Source of the DNA: an uncultured Lachnospiraceae bacterium | Lineage (GTDB): Bacteria; Bacillota; Clostridia; Lachnospirales; Lachnospiraceae | Length of the DNA stretch: 64,000 nucleotides | NCBI GenBank assembly: GCA_900315735.1 | Contig: ONAD01000002.1 | Location: 13,060 to 77,059, forward strand | Direction: 5' to 3' | Part shown: one piece after another, positions 32,699 to 41,302 of the stretch | How positions within the stretch are numbered: position 1 is the first letter of the stretch | Layout of the letters: the number at the start of each line of letters is the position of its first letter | Made by a program: the position numbers and the translations under genes | Notes under the pieces: generated by a model | Seen by the model: only the letters and a program-made list of their open reading frames with translations | The model's database searches: none | Told to the model about the DNA's origin: nothing

Positions 32699-32902
32699 AT
32701 GAATAATTATCAATACGAAGTAGGCGATATTGTAAAATTAAAAAAACAGCATCCCTGTGGAAGCCAGGAGTGGGAAATTCTTCGTGTAGGAGCGGATTTC
32801 CGGTTGAAATGCATGGGTTGTGACCATCAGATTATGATTGCAAGAAAACTGGTGGAGAAGAATACCAAAGGCCTTCGCAAAAAAAATGAAGCAGAATCGT
32901 AA
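32699..32902 (+). CDS. DUF951 family protein
   Basis: This is a 67-residue basic protein: YQYEVGDIVKLKKQHPCGSQ, then EWEILRVGADFRLKCMGCDH. This matches the small DUF951 family, which has an SH3-like barrel with two Cys that could bind metal. In many Firmicutes it precedes rpsF, as it does here, or lies near ychF. Function is unknown; a nucleic-acid-binding role is only a guess. Confidence 0.88.
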   Translation: MNNYQYEVGDIVKLKKQHPCGSQEWEILRVGADFRLKCMGCDHQIMIARKLVEKNTKGLRKKNEAES

Positions 32903-32920
32903 GAATAATAAGAAAAACAC

Positions 32921-32949
32921 TTGCGAAACGAGTCAGATTATGCTATCAT
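32921..32949 (+). promoter_or_regulatory. Promoter of rpsF-ssb-rpsR
   Basis: TTGCGA (32921-32926), 17 bases and TATCAT (32944-32949). A leader of about 70 nt follows before rpsF; S6:S18 leader control is known for this operon in other bacteria, but I could not fold a convincing motif by eye. Confidence 0.55.
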
Positions 32950-33026
32950 ATAGGCTCGTGATATGTAAAAATTCCTTGCTTCCCGCATAGACAGGAGGCC
33001 AGAGACCAAAAGGAGGTAAATCTAGC

Positions 33027-33317
33027 ATGAACAAATATGAATTAGCACTTGTTGTGAATGCCAAGATCGAAGACGATGTCAGAACTGCTACAGTTGAGAG
33101 AGCAAAAGAGTATATCACTCGTGCAGGTGGAACTGTAACAGAAGTAGAAGAGTGGGGTAAGAAGAAATTAGCTTACGACATTCAGAAAATGAGCGACGGC
33201 TTCTACTATTTCATCCAGTTCGAGGCAGAATCATCTGTTCCGGCAGAAGTAGAGCAGAATGTTCGTATTATGGACAACGTACTTCGTTTCTTATGCGTTA
33301 GAAAAGACGAGGCATAA
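33027..33317 (+). CDS. rpsF: 30S ribosomal protein S6
   Basis: This is a 96-residue protein, the usual length: MNKYELALVVNAKIEDD, TVTEVEEWGKKKLAYDIQKM and FYYFIQFEAESSVPAEVEQN. S6 binds 16S rRNA with S18 at the platform of the small subunit. AAAGGAGGTAAATCTAGC gives a strong ribosome binding site. It is the first gene of the conserved rpsF-ssb-rpsR operon. Confidence 0.97.
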   Translation: MNKYELALVVNAKIEDDVRTATVERAKEYITRAGGTVTEVEEWGKKKLAYDIQKMSDGFYYFIQFEAESSVPAEVEQNVRIMDNVLRFLCVRKDEA

Positions 33318-33340
33318 ATAGAAGAGAAGGAGAAAGTGGT

Positions 33341-33781
33341 ATGAATAAAGTTATACTTATGGGACGTTTAACAAGAGACCCGGAGGTTCGTTACTCCAGC
33401 GGAGATAACCAGATGGCAATCGCAAGATATTCACTGGCTGTAGACCGCAGAGGCAGACGTGAAGGGAATGATGGGCAGACCGCTGATTTTATCAACTGCG
33501 TAGCATTTGGAAGAGCAGGAGAGTTTGCTGAGAAATATTTCCATAAAGGAATTAAGGTACTTGTAACAGGTCGTATCCAGACCGGAAGTTACACCAACAA
33601 AGACGGTCAGAAAGTATATACCACTGATGTCATAATAGAAGAGCAGGAATTTGCTGAGAGTAAATCAGCATCCGACAATGCAGGCGGTTTCGCACCGGCT
33701 GACAGACCTTCACCAAGCAGTGCAGGCGATGGATTTATGAATATCCCTGACGGAATTGATGAGGAATTACCATTTAACTAA
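33341..33781 (+). CDS. ssb: Single-stranded DNA-binding protein
   Basis: This is a 146-residue protein with an OB fold: MNKVILMGRLTRDPEVRYSS, FINCVAFGRAGEFAEKYFHK and TGRIQTGSYTNKDGQKVYTT. A Gly/Pro/Ser-rich linker leads to the acidic C-terminal tip (GIDEELPFN), the docking site for SSB partner proteins. It covers single-stranded DNA in replication and repair and lies between the two S6/S18 genes as in most Firmicutes. Confidence 0.97.
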   Translation: MNKVILMGRLTRDPEVRYSSGDNQMAIARYSLAVDRRGRREGNDGQTADFINCVAFGRAGEFAEKYFHKGIKVLVTGRIQTGSYTNKDGQKVYTTDVIIEEQEFAESKSASDNAGGFAPADRPSPSSAGDGFMNIPDGIDEELPFN

Positions 33782-33801
33782 ATCAATAGGAGGTAATAGC
33801 C

Positions 33802-34065
33802 ATGGCTTTCAATAAGACAGACAGAGATGGTGCGCCAATGAGAAGAAGAGGCGGAATGCACAGAAGAAAGAAAGTTTGTGTTTTCTGTGGAAAAGACAAC
33901 ACCATCGATTATAAAGATGTAAATAAGTTAAAAAGATATATCTCTGAGAGAGGAAAAATCCTTCCAAGAAGAATCACAGGAAACTGTGCAAAACATCAGA
34001 GAGCTTTGACAGTTGCTATCAAGAGAGCACGTCATATCGCAATCATGCCATACGTTCAGGATTAA
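33802..34065 (+). CDS. rpsR: 30S ribosomal protein S18
   Basis: This is an 87-residue basic protein: [40 protein letters not shown] and [20 protein letters not shown]. It contains three Cys (CVFCGK and GNCAKH), consistent with the Zn-type (C+) S18 paralogue. It forms the heterodimer with S6 on the ribosome platform. A strong terminator follows. Confidence 0.97.
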   Translation: MAFNKTDRDGAPMRRRGGMHRRKKVCVFCGKDNTIDYKDVNKLKRYISERGKILPRRITGNCAKHQRALTVAIKRARHIAIMPYVQD

Positions 34066-34096
34066 TTCTGAAACCGGCAGGTACACAACGTATACC

Positions 34097-34128
34097 AAAG
34101 GACGATTCGAAAGAATCGTCCTTTTTTT
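34097..34128 (+). terminator. Terminator of the rpsF operon
   Basis: AAAGGACGATTC (34097-34108), a GAAA tetraloop and its exact complement (34113-34124) are followed by further T. Confidence 0.9.
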
Positions 34129-34228
34129 CGCGTGTTTCTCGTAGGCGATGCCAAGCATTCGTAAGAAGCTGCCAGTGGCAGGTTCTGTAGGTGTAGCGAG
34201 AAAAATCGCATGCTTGCATGCAGATTTA
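34128..34228 (+). repeat. CGCGAGTAGC-family repeat array, copy 3
   Basis: Three modules lie in a row: TCGCGTGTTTCTCGTAGG (34128-34145), the AAGAAGCTGCCAGTGGCAG module (34163-34181, matching 3523 and 53206), and GTAGCGAGAAAAATCGCATG leading into a near-palindromic hairpin CGCATGCTTGCATGCAG (34207-34223). The last is matched at 59384-59416 with compensating base changes. It directly follows the rpsF terminator. Confidence 0.6.
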
Positions 34229-34240
34229 AAACAATGAAGA

Positions 34241-34269
34241 TTGTGAAGAAGTATTTTTTATAATATAAT
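34241..34269 (+). promoter_or_regulatory. Promoter of the duplicated-domain lipoprotein
   Basis: TTGTGA (34241-34246), 17 bases and TATAAT (34264-34269) lie 40 bases before the ATG at 34310, which has AGAGGAG. Confidence 0.55.
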
Positions 34270-34309
34270 TAAAACAGCATGACTAATACCATAAGAAGAG
34301 GAGTTATCT

Positions 34310-36049
34310 ATGAAAAGAAAAATAAAACTGGCAGCCTGCATTTTAACTACTTGTTTATTAGCGTCTGCCTGCGGAAAAGACACATCAGCTACGAATAGAA
34401 ATATGGAGAGTACAGATGATGTGCAGGAAACAGAGGCAAAGGAATTGACAGAACAGGATAAAGCCTGGCAGGCATTATTGGAAAATCTGCATGTTCTGGG
34501 AGATATTGAGATTCCTACGGCAGAAGACAGCATAACCTTTATGGGGAAAGTGGAAGAAAAGTTAGAACAGAAGCCGGATTGGAAAAACAATGTATATTAT
34601 GAGCAGCCGGATGGAACCAGCTTAATGTATAATGCATATGATGATTTTGGGTCCTATACCGTCAGAAGTAATCCATATAATGAAGAACCGCCGTATTTTA
34701 ACTATGATTATACGCTGGTCGGATTTGATGGAACCGGTAAAATGACCGAATTGCGGACGCACATAAAAACTTTTAATGAGGGAAAACGTTATACAAGTGA
34801 TGAACTTGGTGGTTTCTGTGATTTTATCGACAAATATAATGTTACCAAAGAAGCCGAACTGTTGCAGGCACTGGGAATCTGGGATGAAAACATCGAGTAT
34901 GCATTTCAAAATGAAACAGCAGAGGATTATGTAGAAAATTTTGATACCTGTTATGGTAAAGTCCGGGTGGCTGTCCGTACAAATATGATAAGTCAGGAAC
35001 ATGAAAACTTTGAAACAACAGTTGCGTTATCTTTTGCTGCAGACTCTGCCAGCCCTTTTCAGACCATATATATCAGTGGAGAATCCGGGTATACGAAGGG
35101 TTATGAATCTGGTATTACAATAGATGCATATGTGATGACAGATGAGTACCGTGCATATATGGGAACTGAGTCAAAAGAAGCATCTGCATCAGATGCAGAA
35201 GAAGCCTGGAAGTTATTGGGAGACATAAAAGACATGAATTTTGCATCCTGTAATCCGGCGGAAAAAACATGGCAGGAATTTAAAGGAATGTTAGAAAGCA
35301 CTCTTAATGTTACACTGGAAGAAGAACAGTACATTCCGATTGATGAAAACTGGAAAATAATGTTCCGGGAAGAATTTATGGGACATAATGTTATGACCGG
35401 TGAAGCGATACCTATGGGAACAGAAATTTCCATGAGTAATGATTATTTTACTCTATTAGCTGAATTTGATTACGACAGTGATTTGTTTACAGGCTATATA
35501 ATTAGAACAGAAAATCCATATTATTTTGCATTGTTAAATGAAGATGATGTAAATGAAATGGGTGATTTTCTTGGATTCTGCAGTAAATATGCAGTAACGG
35601 ATGAGAAAGATGTATTGACCACTCTGGGGATAGAGTCCGATTTAGATGAGGGTAATACGACAGTGCAGACGCCATATGGAGAGGCGGATTTGCGGATTAC
35701 AAAAGATAAAGTTGGAGATTATGCAGGAGGAAATCGCAGGATCAGCGAATTAGGAGAACTCAATTTACAGATGGAAATTGAAGCTGCAGGAGGAATGACA
35801 GAGGATGGAACGATGCTGGATGGAGATTACACGGATGCGGATCTGTTTGATTTATTTGGTTTGAATGAGTCTGCTTATCTTACAGCGGCAGAGCCAATGA
35901 CAATGCATAATTCAAGCATTGTGCTTATTACGTTCCCGGAAAACGGAGATTCACCTGTCAAAAGAATACAGTTTATAGCAAGAGATATAACTGGTTTAGA
36001 TGGATTAAAGTATGGAAACTGGGAAATTTCAGCTTATCTGAATAATTAA
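34310..36049 (+). CDS. Lipoprotein with internal domain duplication, family not recognised
   Basis: This is a 579-residue protein. The lipoprotein signal ends at LLASAC, with an acidic linker after it. Two related modules of about 220 residues follow. Each begins with an AW..L.D or AWQALLEN segment, and each contains FVDK-like helices: GGFCDFIDKYNVTKEAELLQ then ALGI in the first, and GDFLGFCSKYAVTDEKDVLT then TLGI in the second. Each goes on to a YGKVRVAV or YGEADLRIT strand. This shows an ancient tandem duplication. No catalytic motif was seen. It is exposed on the outer membrane face and is transcribed alone. Confidence 0.8.
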   Translation: MKRKIKLAACILTTCLLASACGKDTSATNRNMESTDDVQETEAKELTEQDKAWQALLENLHVLGDIEIPTAEDSITFMGKVEEKLEQKPDWKNNVYYEQPDGTSLMYNAYDDFGSYTVRSNPYNEEPPYFNYDYTLVGFDGTGKMTELRTHIKTFNEGKRYTSDELGGFCDFIDKYNVTKEAELLQALGIWDENIEYAFQNETAEDYVENFDTCYGKVRVAVRTNMISQEHENFETTVALSFAADSASPFQTIYISGESGYTKGYESGITIDAYVMTDEYRAYMGTESKEASASDAEEAWKLLGDIKDMNFASCNPAEKTWQEFKGMLESTLNVTLEEEQYIPIDENWKIMFREEFMGHNVMTGEAIPMGTEISMSNDYFTLLAEFDYDSDLFTGYIIRTENPYYFALLNEDDVNEMGDFLGFCSKYAVTDEKDVLTTLGIESDLDEGNTTVQTPYGEADLRITKDKVGDYAGGNRRISELGELNLQMEIEAAGGMTEDGTMLDGDYTDADLFDLFGLNESAYLTAAEPMTMHNSSIVLITFPENGDSPVKRIQFIARDITGLDGLKYGNWEISAYLNN

Positions 36050-36088
36050 AAGTTGTACCGATAAAACGGTGGCAGAATTTCAATTACA

Positions 36089-36120
36089 AAAGGGGTTGTC
36101 ATATGACAGCCCCTTTAAAT
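36089..36120. terminator. Terminator after the duplicated-domain lipoprotein
   Basis: AAAGGGGTTGTCAT (36089-36102) pairs with ATGACAGCCCCTTT (36103-36116) with one G-T pair. T on the right and A on the left let it act in both directions, also for the convergent PHP gene. Confidence 0.75.
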
Positions 36121-36122
36121 TT

Positions 36123-36155
36123 ACACGAGTAGCTCACAAAGCATGTTTTCTACAG
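36123..36155 (+). repeat. CGCGAGTAGC-family repeat, copy 4
   Basis: ACGAGTAGCTCACAAAGCAT followed by GTTTTCTACAG is about 85 percent identical to copy 1a read on the minus strand. A small hairpin CTACAGA/TCTGTAG (36150-36168) follows. Confidence 0.55.
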
Positions 36156-36171
36156 AGATTATCTGTAGTGA

Positions 36172-37245
36172 TTAAAATACAATCGGATTTGTCCAGGCAG
36201 TCTGTCCAAGGGTATTTTTCACTTCGATGCGGACATATTGTTCCCGACCGGTGAGAGGGATAGAGACATGCTGCAATGGAATCCGATTTTCCATCATAAC
36301 GGTTTTGCTGCTTCCGATGCTGCCACCGCAGATGAAGTTCACGCGCTCGGCATTTTCGCAGTCCACATAGACTTCGCCATTGCGGATGCCCCATTGTGTA
36401 ATTACGGCACCGTTGGAGGAATAATAATTTCCTTTTAAAAGATTCGTTACAATGCTTTCGTGGTCAAGGCTTTCGGATTTTACCATGACAAAGCCACCGA
36501 AGCTGTCCTGAAAAGTTCCGCCGTTATGATTGTCATCGGAAGCAAAGCAGGAAATGTCTGTTCCATGGCGGAGCATGGTATCCCAGAATACGGTATCCTC
36601 TCCTTCGGCACATTCATTGACGGTATCGTAGTTATAGCATTCAATAGCCCATGCACCCTGTAGGTCTTTTACATCCTCGATATCAACGCGGGACCAGATT
36701 GGATGATTATAGGTGGTAAAACAGCCCTTTTTCTTTAAGCTGTCCGATAAAGTCTGTGCGGCGTTTACACCATCCCATTGATTCAGGTAAATGCGGATTG
36801 GATAAAGCTGATTGGCAGTAAAAGCATTTTCTCCTGCGGCAGCCTGCATTTCTTTCGTTCCAAGAATTCCATGGATATGATGGGCTTTTTTCAGAGTAAA
36901 GTTTACATTTTTACCACGGAAGGCCATAAGCTCCTGAAAAGTCATATCGCAGTAGCCTTTCTTTAATACTTCCGGCTCAAACAATTCGGAAAAGTCATCG
37001 GAAGTAATCAGATAAGTGCTTGCTTCCAGTCCCGGCAGGGTAATAAAGTCGTCCCGGTCTAACTCCTTTCGAAGATCGGTATAATAATCATGTTCTGAGA
37101 AACAGATAAAAGAATAGCCGTGTTCTCTGTAATAGGCGGCAGACTGTGCCGGAGTCAGGCGGCCGTCGGAATTGACCGTATGGGAATGAAGGTTGCCTTT
37201 AAACCAGGAACCTTCTTCGGAAAACATTTTTTCAACAGGCTTCAT
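36172..37245 (-). CDS. PHP-domain phosphoesterase (CehA/McbA-like)
   Basis: This is a 357-residue, cytoplasmic protein. GNLHSHTVNSDGRLTP supplies the first metal-binding HxH. ICFSEHDYYTD, FTTYNHPIWS and FASDDNHNGG supply the others of the PHP trinuclear metal site. The C-terminal 70 residues are a beta domain (YVRIEVKNTLGQTAWTNPI). It hydrolyses a phosphoester, substrate unknown. It is the last gene of a five-gene operon encoding a complete ABC importer, so it probably acts on the imported compound. Confidence 0.88.
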   Translation of the reverse strand: MKPVEKMFSEEGSWFKGNLHSHTVNSDGRLTPAQSAAYYREHGYSFICFSEHDYYTDLRKELDRDDFITLPGLEASTYLITSDDFSELFEPEVLKKGYCDMTFQELMAFRGKNVNFTLKKAHHIHGILGTKEMQAAAGENAFTANQLYPIRIYLNQWDGVNAAQTLSDSLKKKGCFTTYNHPIWSRVDIEDVKDLQGAWAIECYNYDTVNECAEGEDTVFWDTMLRHGTDISCFASDDNHNGGTFQDSFGGFVMVKSESLDHESIVTNLLKGNYYSSNGAVITQWGIRNGEVYVDCENAERVNFICGGSIGSSKTVMMENRIPLQHVSIPLTGREQYVRIEVKNTLGQTAWTNPIVF

Positions 37246-37260
37246 AGTAAGATATCCTCC

Positions 37261-38280
37261 TTAATCTTCCAGTGCCAGGCAGTTTCTCTTTTCTAAGGAA
37301 AGCCAGACGTTCTGGTCATTTTTATAAAGTGCAAAGCTTCGGAATAAGGTATCGACCTTAAAAGTAATGCCATTTACATCAATGTGATAATGTAAAGTAT
37401 TTCCAACAGAGCGGTTGTTTATGATTTTTCCGTAAATCGTGTGGACAGCATCATTTTCCTGAGGCTTTTCTGTGGAGATCTGGATAGTTTCCGGGCGGAT
37501 GGCAGTCATTTTGTTGTCCGGTGCAGCCACATGGAATGCCTGTTTAAATTCATCCGGGGAAAATACATTGTAGTGACCGATAAAGCTTGCAGCGAAACGG
37601 GTTTTCGGTTTGGTATAAAGCTCAATGGGACTGCTGACCTGTTCGATGTTTCCGTTATTTAAAAGACAGATACGGTCAGACATACTCATGGCTTCATCCT
37701 GGTCATGTGTAACGAAAATTGTCGTAATATTAAGCTCCTGCTGGATACGACGGATTTCTATCTGCAGATTCTTACGGAGTTTTGCGTCAATGGCGCTTAA
37801 AGGTTCATCTAAGAGCAGAACCTTTGGACGAGAGATGATAGCTCTTGCTAAAGCAACACGCTGCTGCTGTCCGCCGGAAAGGTTTCCCGGATAAGCCTTT
37901 TTCTTATCAGTAAGACCTACAATCTCCAATACATCGTCAATTTTTGCTTTCTGTTCGGCTTTCGGCATTTTCTGAATTGTAAGCGGAAAAGAAAGATTTT
38001 CTTCTACGGTCATATTCGGGAAAAGGGAGTACTGCTGGAAAACCATTCCGATATTTCTGTTCTGCGCAGGTGTTTCCGTCACATCTTTTCCATCTAAGAC
38101 AAAGGTTCCCTTGTCAATGGTTTCAAGACCGGACAGGCAGCGGAGCAGAGTAGACTTTCCGCATCCAGACGGTCCCAGCAGGCTTACAAATTCTCCCTGT
38201 TCTATATTCAGTGAAATACCTTTCAGTACTTCATTTTTATCAAAAGCTTTTTCTATATTTGAAATTTCCATGTAACTCAT
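37261..38280 (-). CDS. ABC importer ATP-binding protein (PotA/FbpC-like)
   Basis: This is a 339-residue protein. Walker [11 protein letters not shown]-loop FQQYSLFP, signature LSGGQQQRVALARA, Walker B VLLLDEPLSAID and the H-loop THDQDEAMSMSD are complete. A C-terminal TOBE-like regulatory domain (AIRPETIQISTE) follows. This matches the polyamine/iron/2-aminoethylphosphonate importer class. It overlaps the permease gene by four bases and stands 15 bases from the PHP gene. Confidence 0.95.
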   Translation of the reverse strand: MSYMEISNIEKAFDKNEVLKGISLNIEQGEFVSLLGPSGCGKSTLLRCLSGLETIDKGTFVLDGKDVTETPAQNRNIGMVFQQYSLFPNMTVEENLSFPLTIQKMPKAEQKAKIDDVLEIVGLTDKKKAYPGNLSGGQQQRVALARAIISRPKVLLLDEPLSAIDAKLRKNLQIEIRRIQQELNITTIFVTHDQDEAMSMSDRICLLNNGNIEQVSSPIELYTKPKTRFAASFIGHYNVFSPDEFKQAFHVAAPDNKMTAIRPETIQISTEKPQENDAVHTIYGKIINNRSVGNTLHYHIDVNGITFKVDTLFRSFALYKNDQNVWLSLEKRNCLALED

Positions 38281-39086
38281 TTGTTTCGATTCTCCTTATT
38301 TCCCTGAGGGGTATTTCTGGCTGCACATTTGTGAACGGTCAGATTGATAATCATGGTTAAAACCAGTAAAATTACGACTCCGGCACTAAACGACTGTAAA
38401 TCGGTATTCCGGTTCTTATAAAGGTAAGTCTGCACAGTCTCATACTGGGAGGATGCGATGATTTTGATGATTGCAAAATCTCCAAACAGCGCAGAAAAGC
38501 TGATAAGTGCAGTGTTCATCAGTCCCGGAAGGACAGTCGGAACAATAATCTTTAAAAATCCGTAAAATTTATTAGCACCGAGAATGGAAGCAGCTTCCAA
38601 AAGCGTTTTGGTATTTACCGCATACAGGCTGTTGCGATTGCCCTGATAAGTAAGGGGAAGGCAGAAGATGCAGTAGGTAAACATCAGCATGATAATACGG
38701 TTGGAAAATATGGTGCCGCTTCCGGCATAGGTGGATAAAATCGAAGTTGCTAAAATAATACCGTTGATGGTAGTCGGAATAATACAGCAGACCTGAATGT
38801 ATTTTTCCATCTTTGGAAAATAAACAATAACGGCAAAAAGCGTAAGTAAAATAATTATGTTAACCAGGATAACCGGGAGGGCAGAGATAAAAATGCCCCG
38901 CAGGATACCAAGGAAAAAAGTGCTGTCCTTAAATTTATCCAGATAAAACCGGAAAGTAAGATTCTGTGGCAGGATGGAAGTCCATCTTCCTGCAAACGAA
39001 TAAATAAAAGATACCGTCAGAGGAAGGAGTAAAAATATGGCAACAATAATCTGCCAGATAGCTCCGAGAATATGATTTTTCTTCAT
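38277..39086 (-). CDS. ABC importer permease, second subunit
   Basis: This is a 269-residue protein with about six membrane segments and the EAA loop (LLEAASILGANKFYGFLKII), where the ATPase docks. It is of the PotC/ModB-type fold. The start overlaps nothing but directly abuts the first permease gene, and its stop overlaps the ATPase start. It forms a heterodimeric channel with the neighbouring permease. Confidence 0.93.
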   Translation of the reverse strand: MKKNHILGAIWQIIVAIFLLLPLTVSFIYSFAGRWTSILPQNLTFRFYLDKFKDSTFFLGILRGIFISALPVILVNIIILLTLFAVIVYFPKMEKYIQVCCIIPTTINGIILATSILSTYAGSGTIFSNRIIMLMFTYCIFCLPLTYQGNRNSLYAVNTKTLLEAASILGANKFYGFLKIIVPTVLPGLMNTALISFSALFGDFAIIKIIASSQYETVQTYLYKNRNTDLQSFSAGVVILLVLTMIINLTVHKCAARNTPQGNKENRNK

Positions 39087-39935
39087 TTATTTCCTTCCTT
39101 TCTGAAACAGTTTTTTCACCAGATTGGTGCAGGTAAGAACCAGCAGCATAATAAGCAGCATGACAATGGATAATGCACTGCCCAGCTCCGGACGTTGTCT
39201 GACATCACCTACAAACATATCGGTAATCTTAATTGGTAACAGCGGAACGCCGTTGTTGACCAGTAAATATGGGGTGGTATAAGCAATTAATGCATTGGCA
39301 AAAAGCATATTAACGGTTCCCATAACAGATGGCATCATAATCGGGATGCCGATTTTACGCCAGAAGCGGAAGGCGCTGCAATTCATAAGCAGAGCCGCTT
39401 CCTTCCATTCCTTGCGGATTTCATGGAAAGCCGGTAACAGTAACAGCGTTCCCATAGGAATCTGAAAATAAAGGAAAATGATAAACATTCCCTTTAAGGA
39501 ATAGAGATTATAATTGGCAAGCCAGGAAATATCAGCATTTTTTCCAATCAGAACAAATACACCGGCAGTTCCAAGCAGTGTAACAAAGGCTAAGGTCAGT
39601 GGAAGTCCGGCAAAGGTGGATGTCAGATTTAAAAGGGACTGATACCAGCGGCGGTTTCGTTTTCCGGCATTGGTTAAAGACAACGCAAGCAGGAAATCAA
39701 TGATTGTTCCAAGAATGGTGGAACAGATGGCAATCCAGATACTGTTCTTAATAGCAACCAGGTAACTGGTTTTGGAAAAGATTTCGATATACCAGGATAA
39801 ACCGAATTGTCCGCTTCCGGTGGAAAAGCTTTTTGCCAGCATCTGGAAGAACGGAACAAATAAAAAGAAAATAATTAAAAGGAAAAAGGGCATAAAGAAG
39901 CCCATTTTCCGCCAGTTTTTTTTGAAATTTTTCAT
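39087..39935 (-). CDS. ABC importer permease, first subunit
   Basis: This is a 282-residue protein with about six membrane segments. The EAA loop is WKEAALLMNCSAFRFWRKIG, a PotB-like form. It lies 14 bases after the binding-protein gene and abuts the second permease, in the order binding protein, permease, permease, ATPase, PHP enzyme on the minus strand. Confidence 0.93.
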   Translation of the reverse strand: MKNFKKNWRKMGFFMPFFLLIIFFLFVPFFQMLAKSFSTGSGQFGLSWYIEIFSKTSYLVAIKNSIWIAICSTILGTIIDFLLALSLTNAGKRNRRWYQSLLNLTSTFAGLPLTLAFVTLLGTAGVFVLIGKNADISWLANYNLYSLKGMFIIFLYFQIPMGTLLLLPAFHEIRKEWKEAALLMNCSAFRFWRKIGIPIMMPSVMGTVNMLFANALIAYTTPYLLVNNGVPLLPIKITDMFVGDVRQRPELGSALSIVMLLIMLLVLTCTNLVKKLFQKGRK

Positions 39936-39949
39936 GCTGCCACCAACTT

Positions 39950-41056
39950 CTATTCGCCAATCAGAGGAATAATTTCTTCTTCCCAGCGATTTGCAATTTC
40001 AGAACATGCCTTGGTAACTGTATCGTTATCTGTTAAAGGAATGGTGTTGGTATATTCATCATCGGAAATCATTTTTGCTTTTAAGTCATCCGGAAGAACC
40101 ACATCATCACGGATTGGTCTTGCATAACCCTTTGCACGTTCAATCTGACCTTCATCACTTAAGAGATATTCAACAGTTAATGCTGCAGAGTAAGGATGTG
40201 GTGCATATTTATTGATAACCAGACAGTATCCGGACTGAACAGCACCATCCTGCATAACATGACATTCCATGTTGAGGTCCGGGTTGTTGGCTGCTACGAT
40301 ATCGCGGTACTGTAAAGTAAGATAATCCCAGGTTACTAAGACATCAATTTCTCCACGGTTTAATCGTTCCACACTTCCGTCACCGACATCAATACGTCCC
40401 TCACTTGCTAATTCTTTGAAGTAGTCAAAAGCAGGATCAAGATTTTCAGCATCACCGCCCATGGCATAGGCACAGGATAAAACTGCCATCTGGGAACTGG
40501 CACCTCTTAATACATCACCTAAAGTGATTTTGGCATCACTGTTCTTAAGGTCTTCCCAGGAAGTAATCGGTTCGGAAACATTGTTGGTATTTACCAGGGC
40601 ACCCATGGTTCCAAGATAGGAAATGGTCCATTTACCATCCGGGTCTTTTGCCCAGTCCGGAATGGAATCCCAGGTAGAAGCTTTATAAGGCTGTACCACA
40701 TCCATTTCAATGGCAGTCGGTCCAAAAGCCTGACCTACGTCACCAATATCTTTGGTAGGAGAATCTTTTTCACTTTCAAATAAGGATAATTCTTCGGAAG
40801 AACTCATGTCGGTATCGTCATGTACCAGACCGTAAGTATTGGAAATGCTTTCCCAGCTGTCTTTCCAGTCTGCCCAGTCATCCGGCATTCCTACGGAAGA
40901 AATGGTTCCTTCTTCTTTTGCTTTCTCTTTAATCGTATCTAAGGATACGGAAGTAAGGTCTACGGATTCAGAGGATGAACTCTTTCCGCAGCCGCTGAGT
41001 AAACCGGTTGAGAGAATACTGATAATTAATAAAGTACTTACAAATTTCTTTTTCAT
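39950..41056 (-). CDS. Substrate-binding lipoprotein of the ABC importer (PotD/2-AEP-type)
   Basis: I chose the ATG at 41056 (GGAGG seven bases upstream); the open frame begins earlier without a site. 368 residues. The signal ends at the lipobox GLLSGC. The mature part has the type II periplasmic-binding fold with KWTISYLGTMGALVNTNNVS, SWEDLKNSDAKITLGDVLRG and EYLLSDEGQIERAKGYARP, as in Fe(III), polyamine and aminoethylphosphonate binders. Together with the PHP phosphoesterase, an organophosphate or phosphonate ligand is plausible but unproven. It is the first gene of the operon. Confidence 0.9.
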   Translation of the reverse strand: MKKKFVSTLLIISILSTGLLSGCGKSSSSESVDLTSVSLDTIKEKAKEEGTISSVGMPDDWADWKDSWESISNTYGLVHDDTDMSSSEELSLFESEKDSPTKDIGDVGQAFGPTAIEMDVVQPYKASTWDSIPDWAKDPDGKWTISYLGTMGALVNTNNVSEPITSWEDLKNSDAKITLGDVLRGASSQMAVLSCAYAMGGDAENLDPAFDYFKELASEGRIDVGDGSVERLNRGEIDVLVTWDYLTLQYRDIVAANNPDLNMECHVMQDGAVQSGYCLVINKYAPHPYSAALTVEYLLSDEGQIERAKGYARPIRDDVVLPDDLKAKMISDDEYTNTIPLTDNDTVTKACSEIANRWEEEIIPLIGE

Positions 41057-41216
41057 AAATAACCTCCATAACTGTTTTTTCTTTTTCGTATAAGCACAGT
41101 GACATTCTAAAAAGGGCAGGTAAAATCCATAAGGCAGTTCCGGTAAAAAATAAACCAAGATTGTAAGAACTGTGAAAAATCCGTTGCCGTTAGCACCGGT
41201 CGAAAAGTAAAATTGG

Positions 41217-41245
41217 TTGCGTAATATAATAAGGTATGGTATATT
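41217..41245 (+). promoter_or_regulatory. Promoter of the small acidic lipoprotein
   Basis: TTGCGT (41217-41222), 17 bases and TATATT (41240-41245) lie 57 bases before the ATG at 41303. Confidence 0.55.
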
Positions 41246-41302
41246 ACTCCATGTAACTGCGTTAATGCGCTAAAGAATAATGAATGTAAGGGAGAAATTA
41301 TC

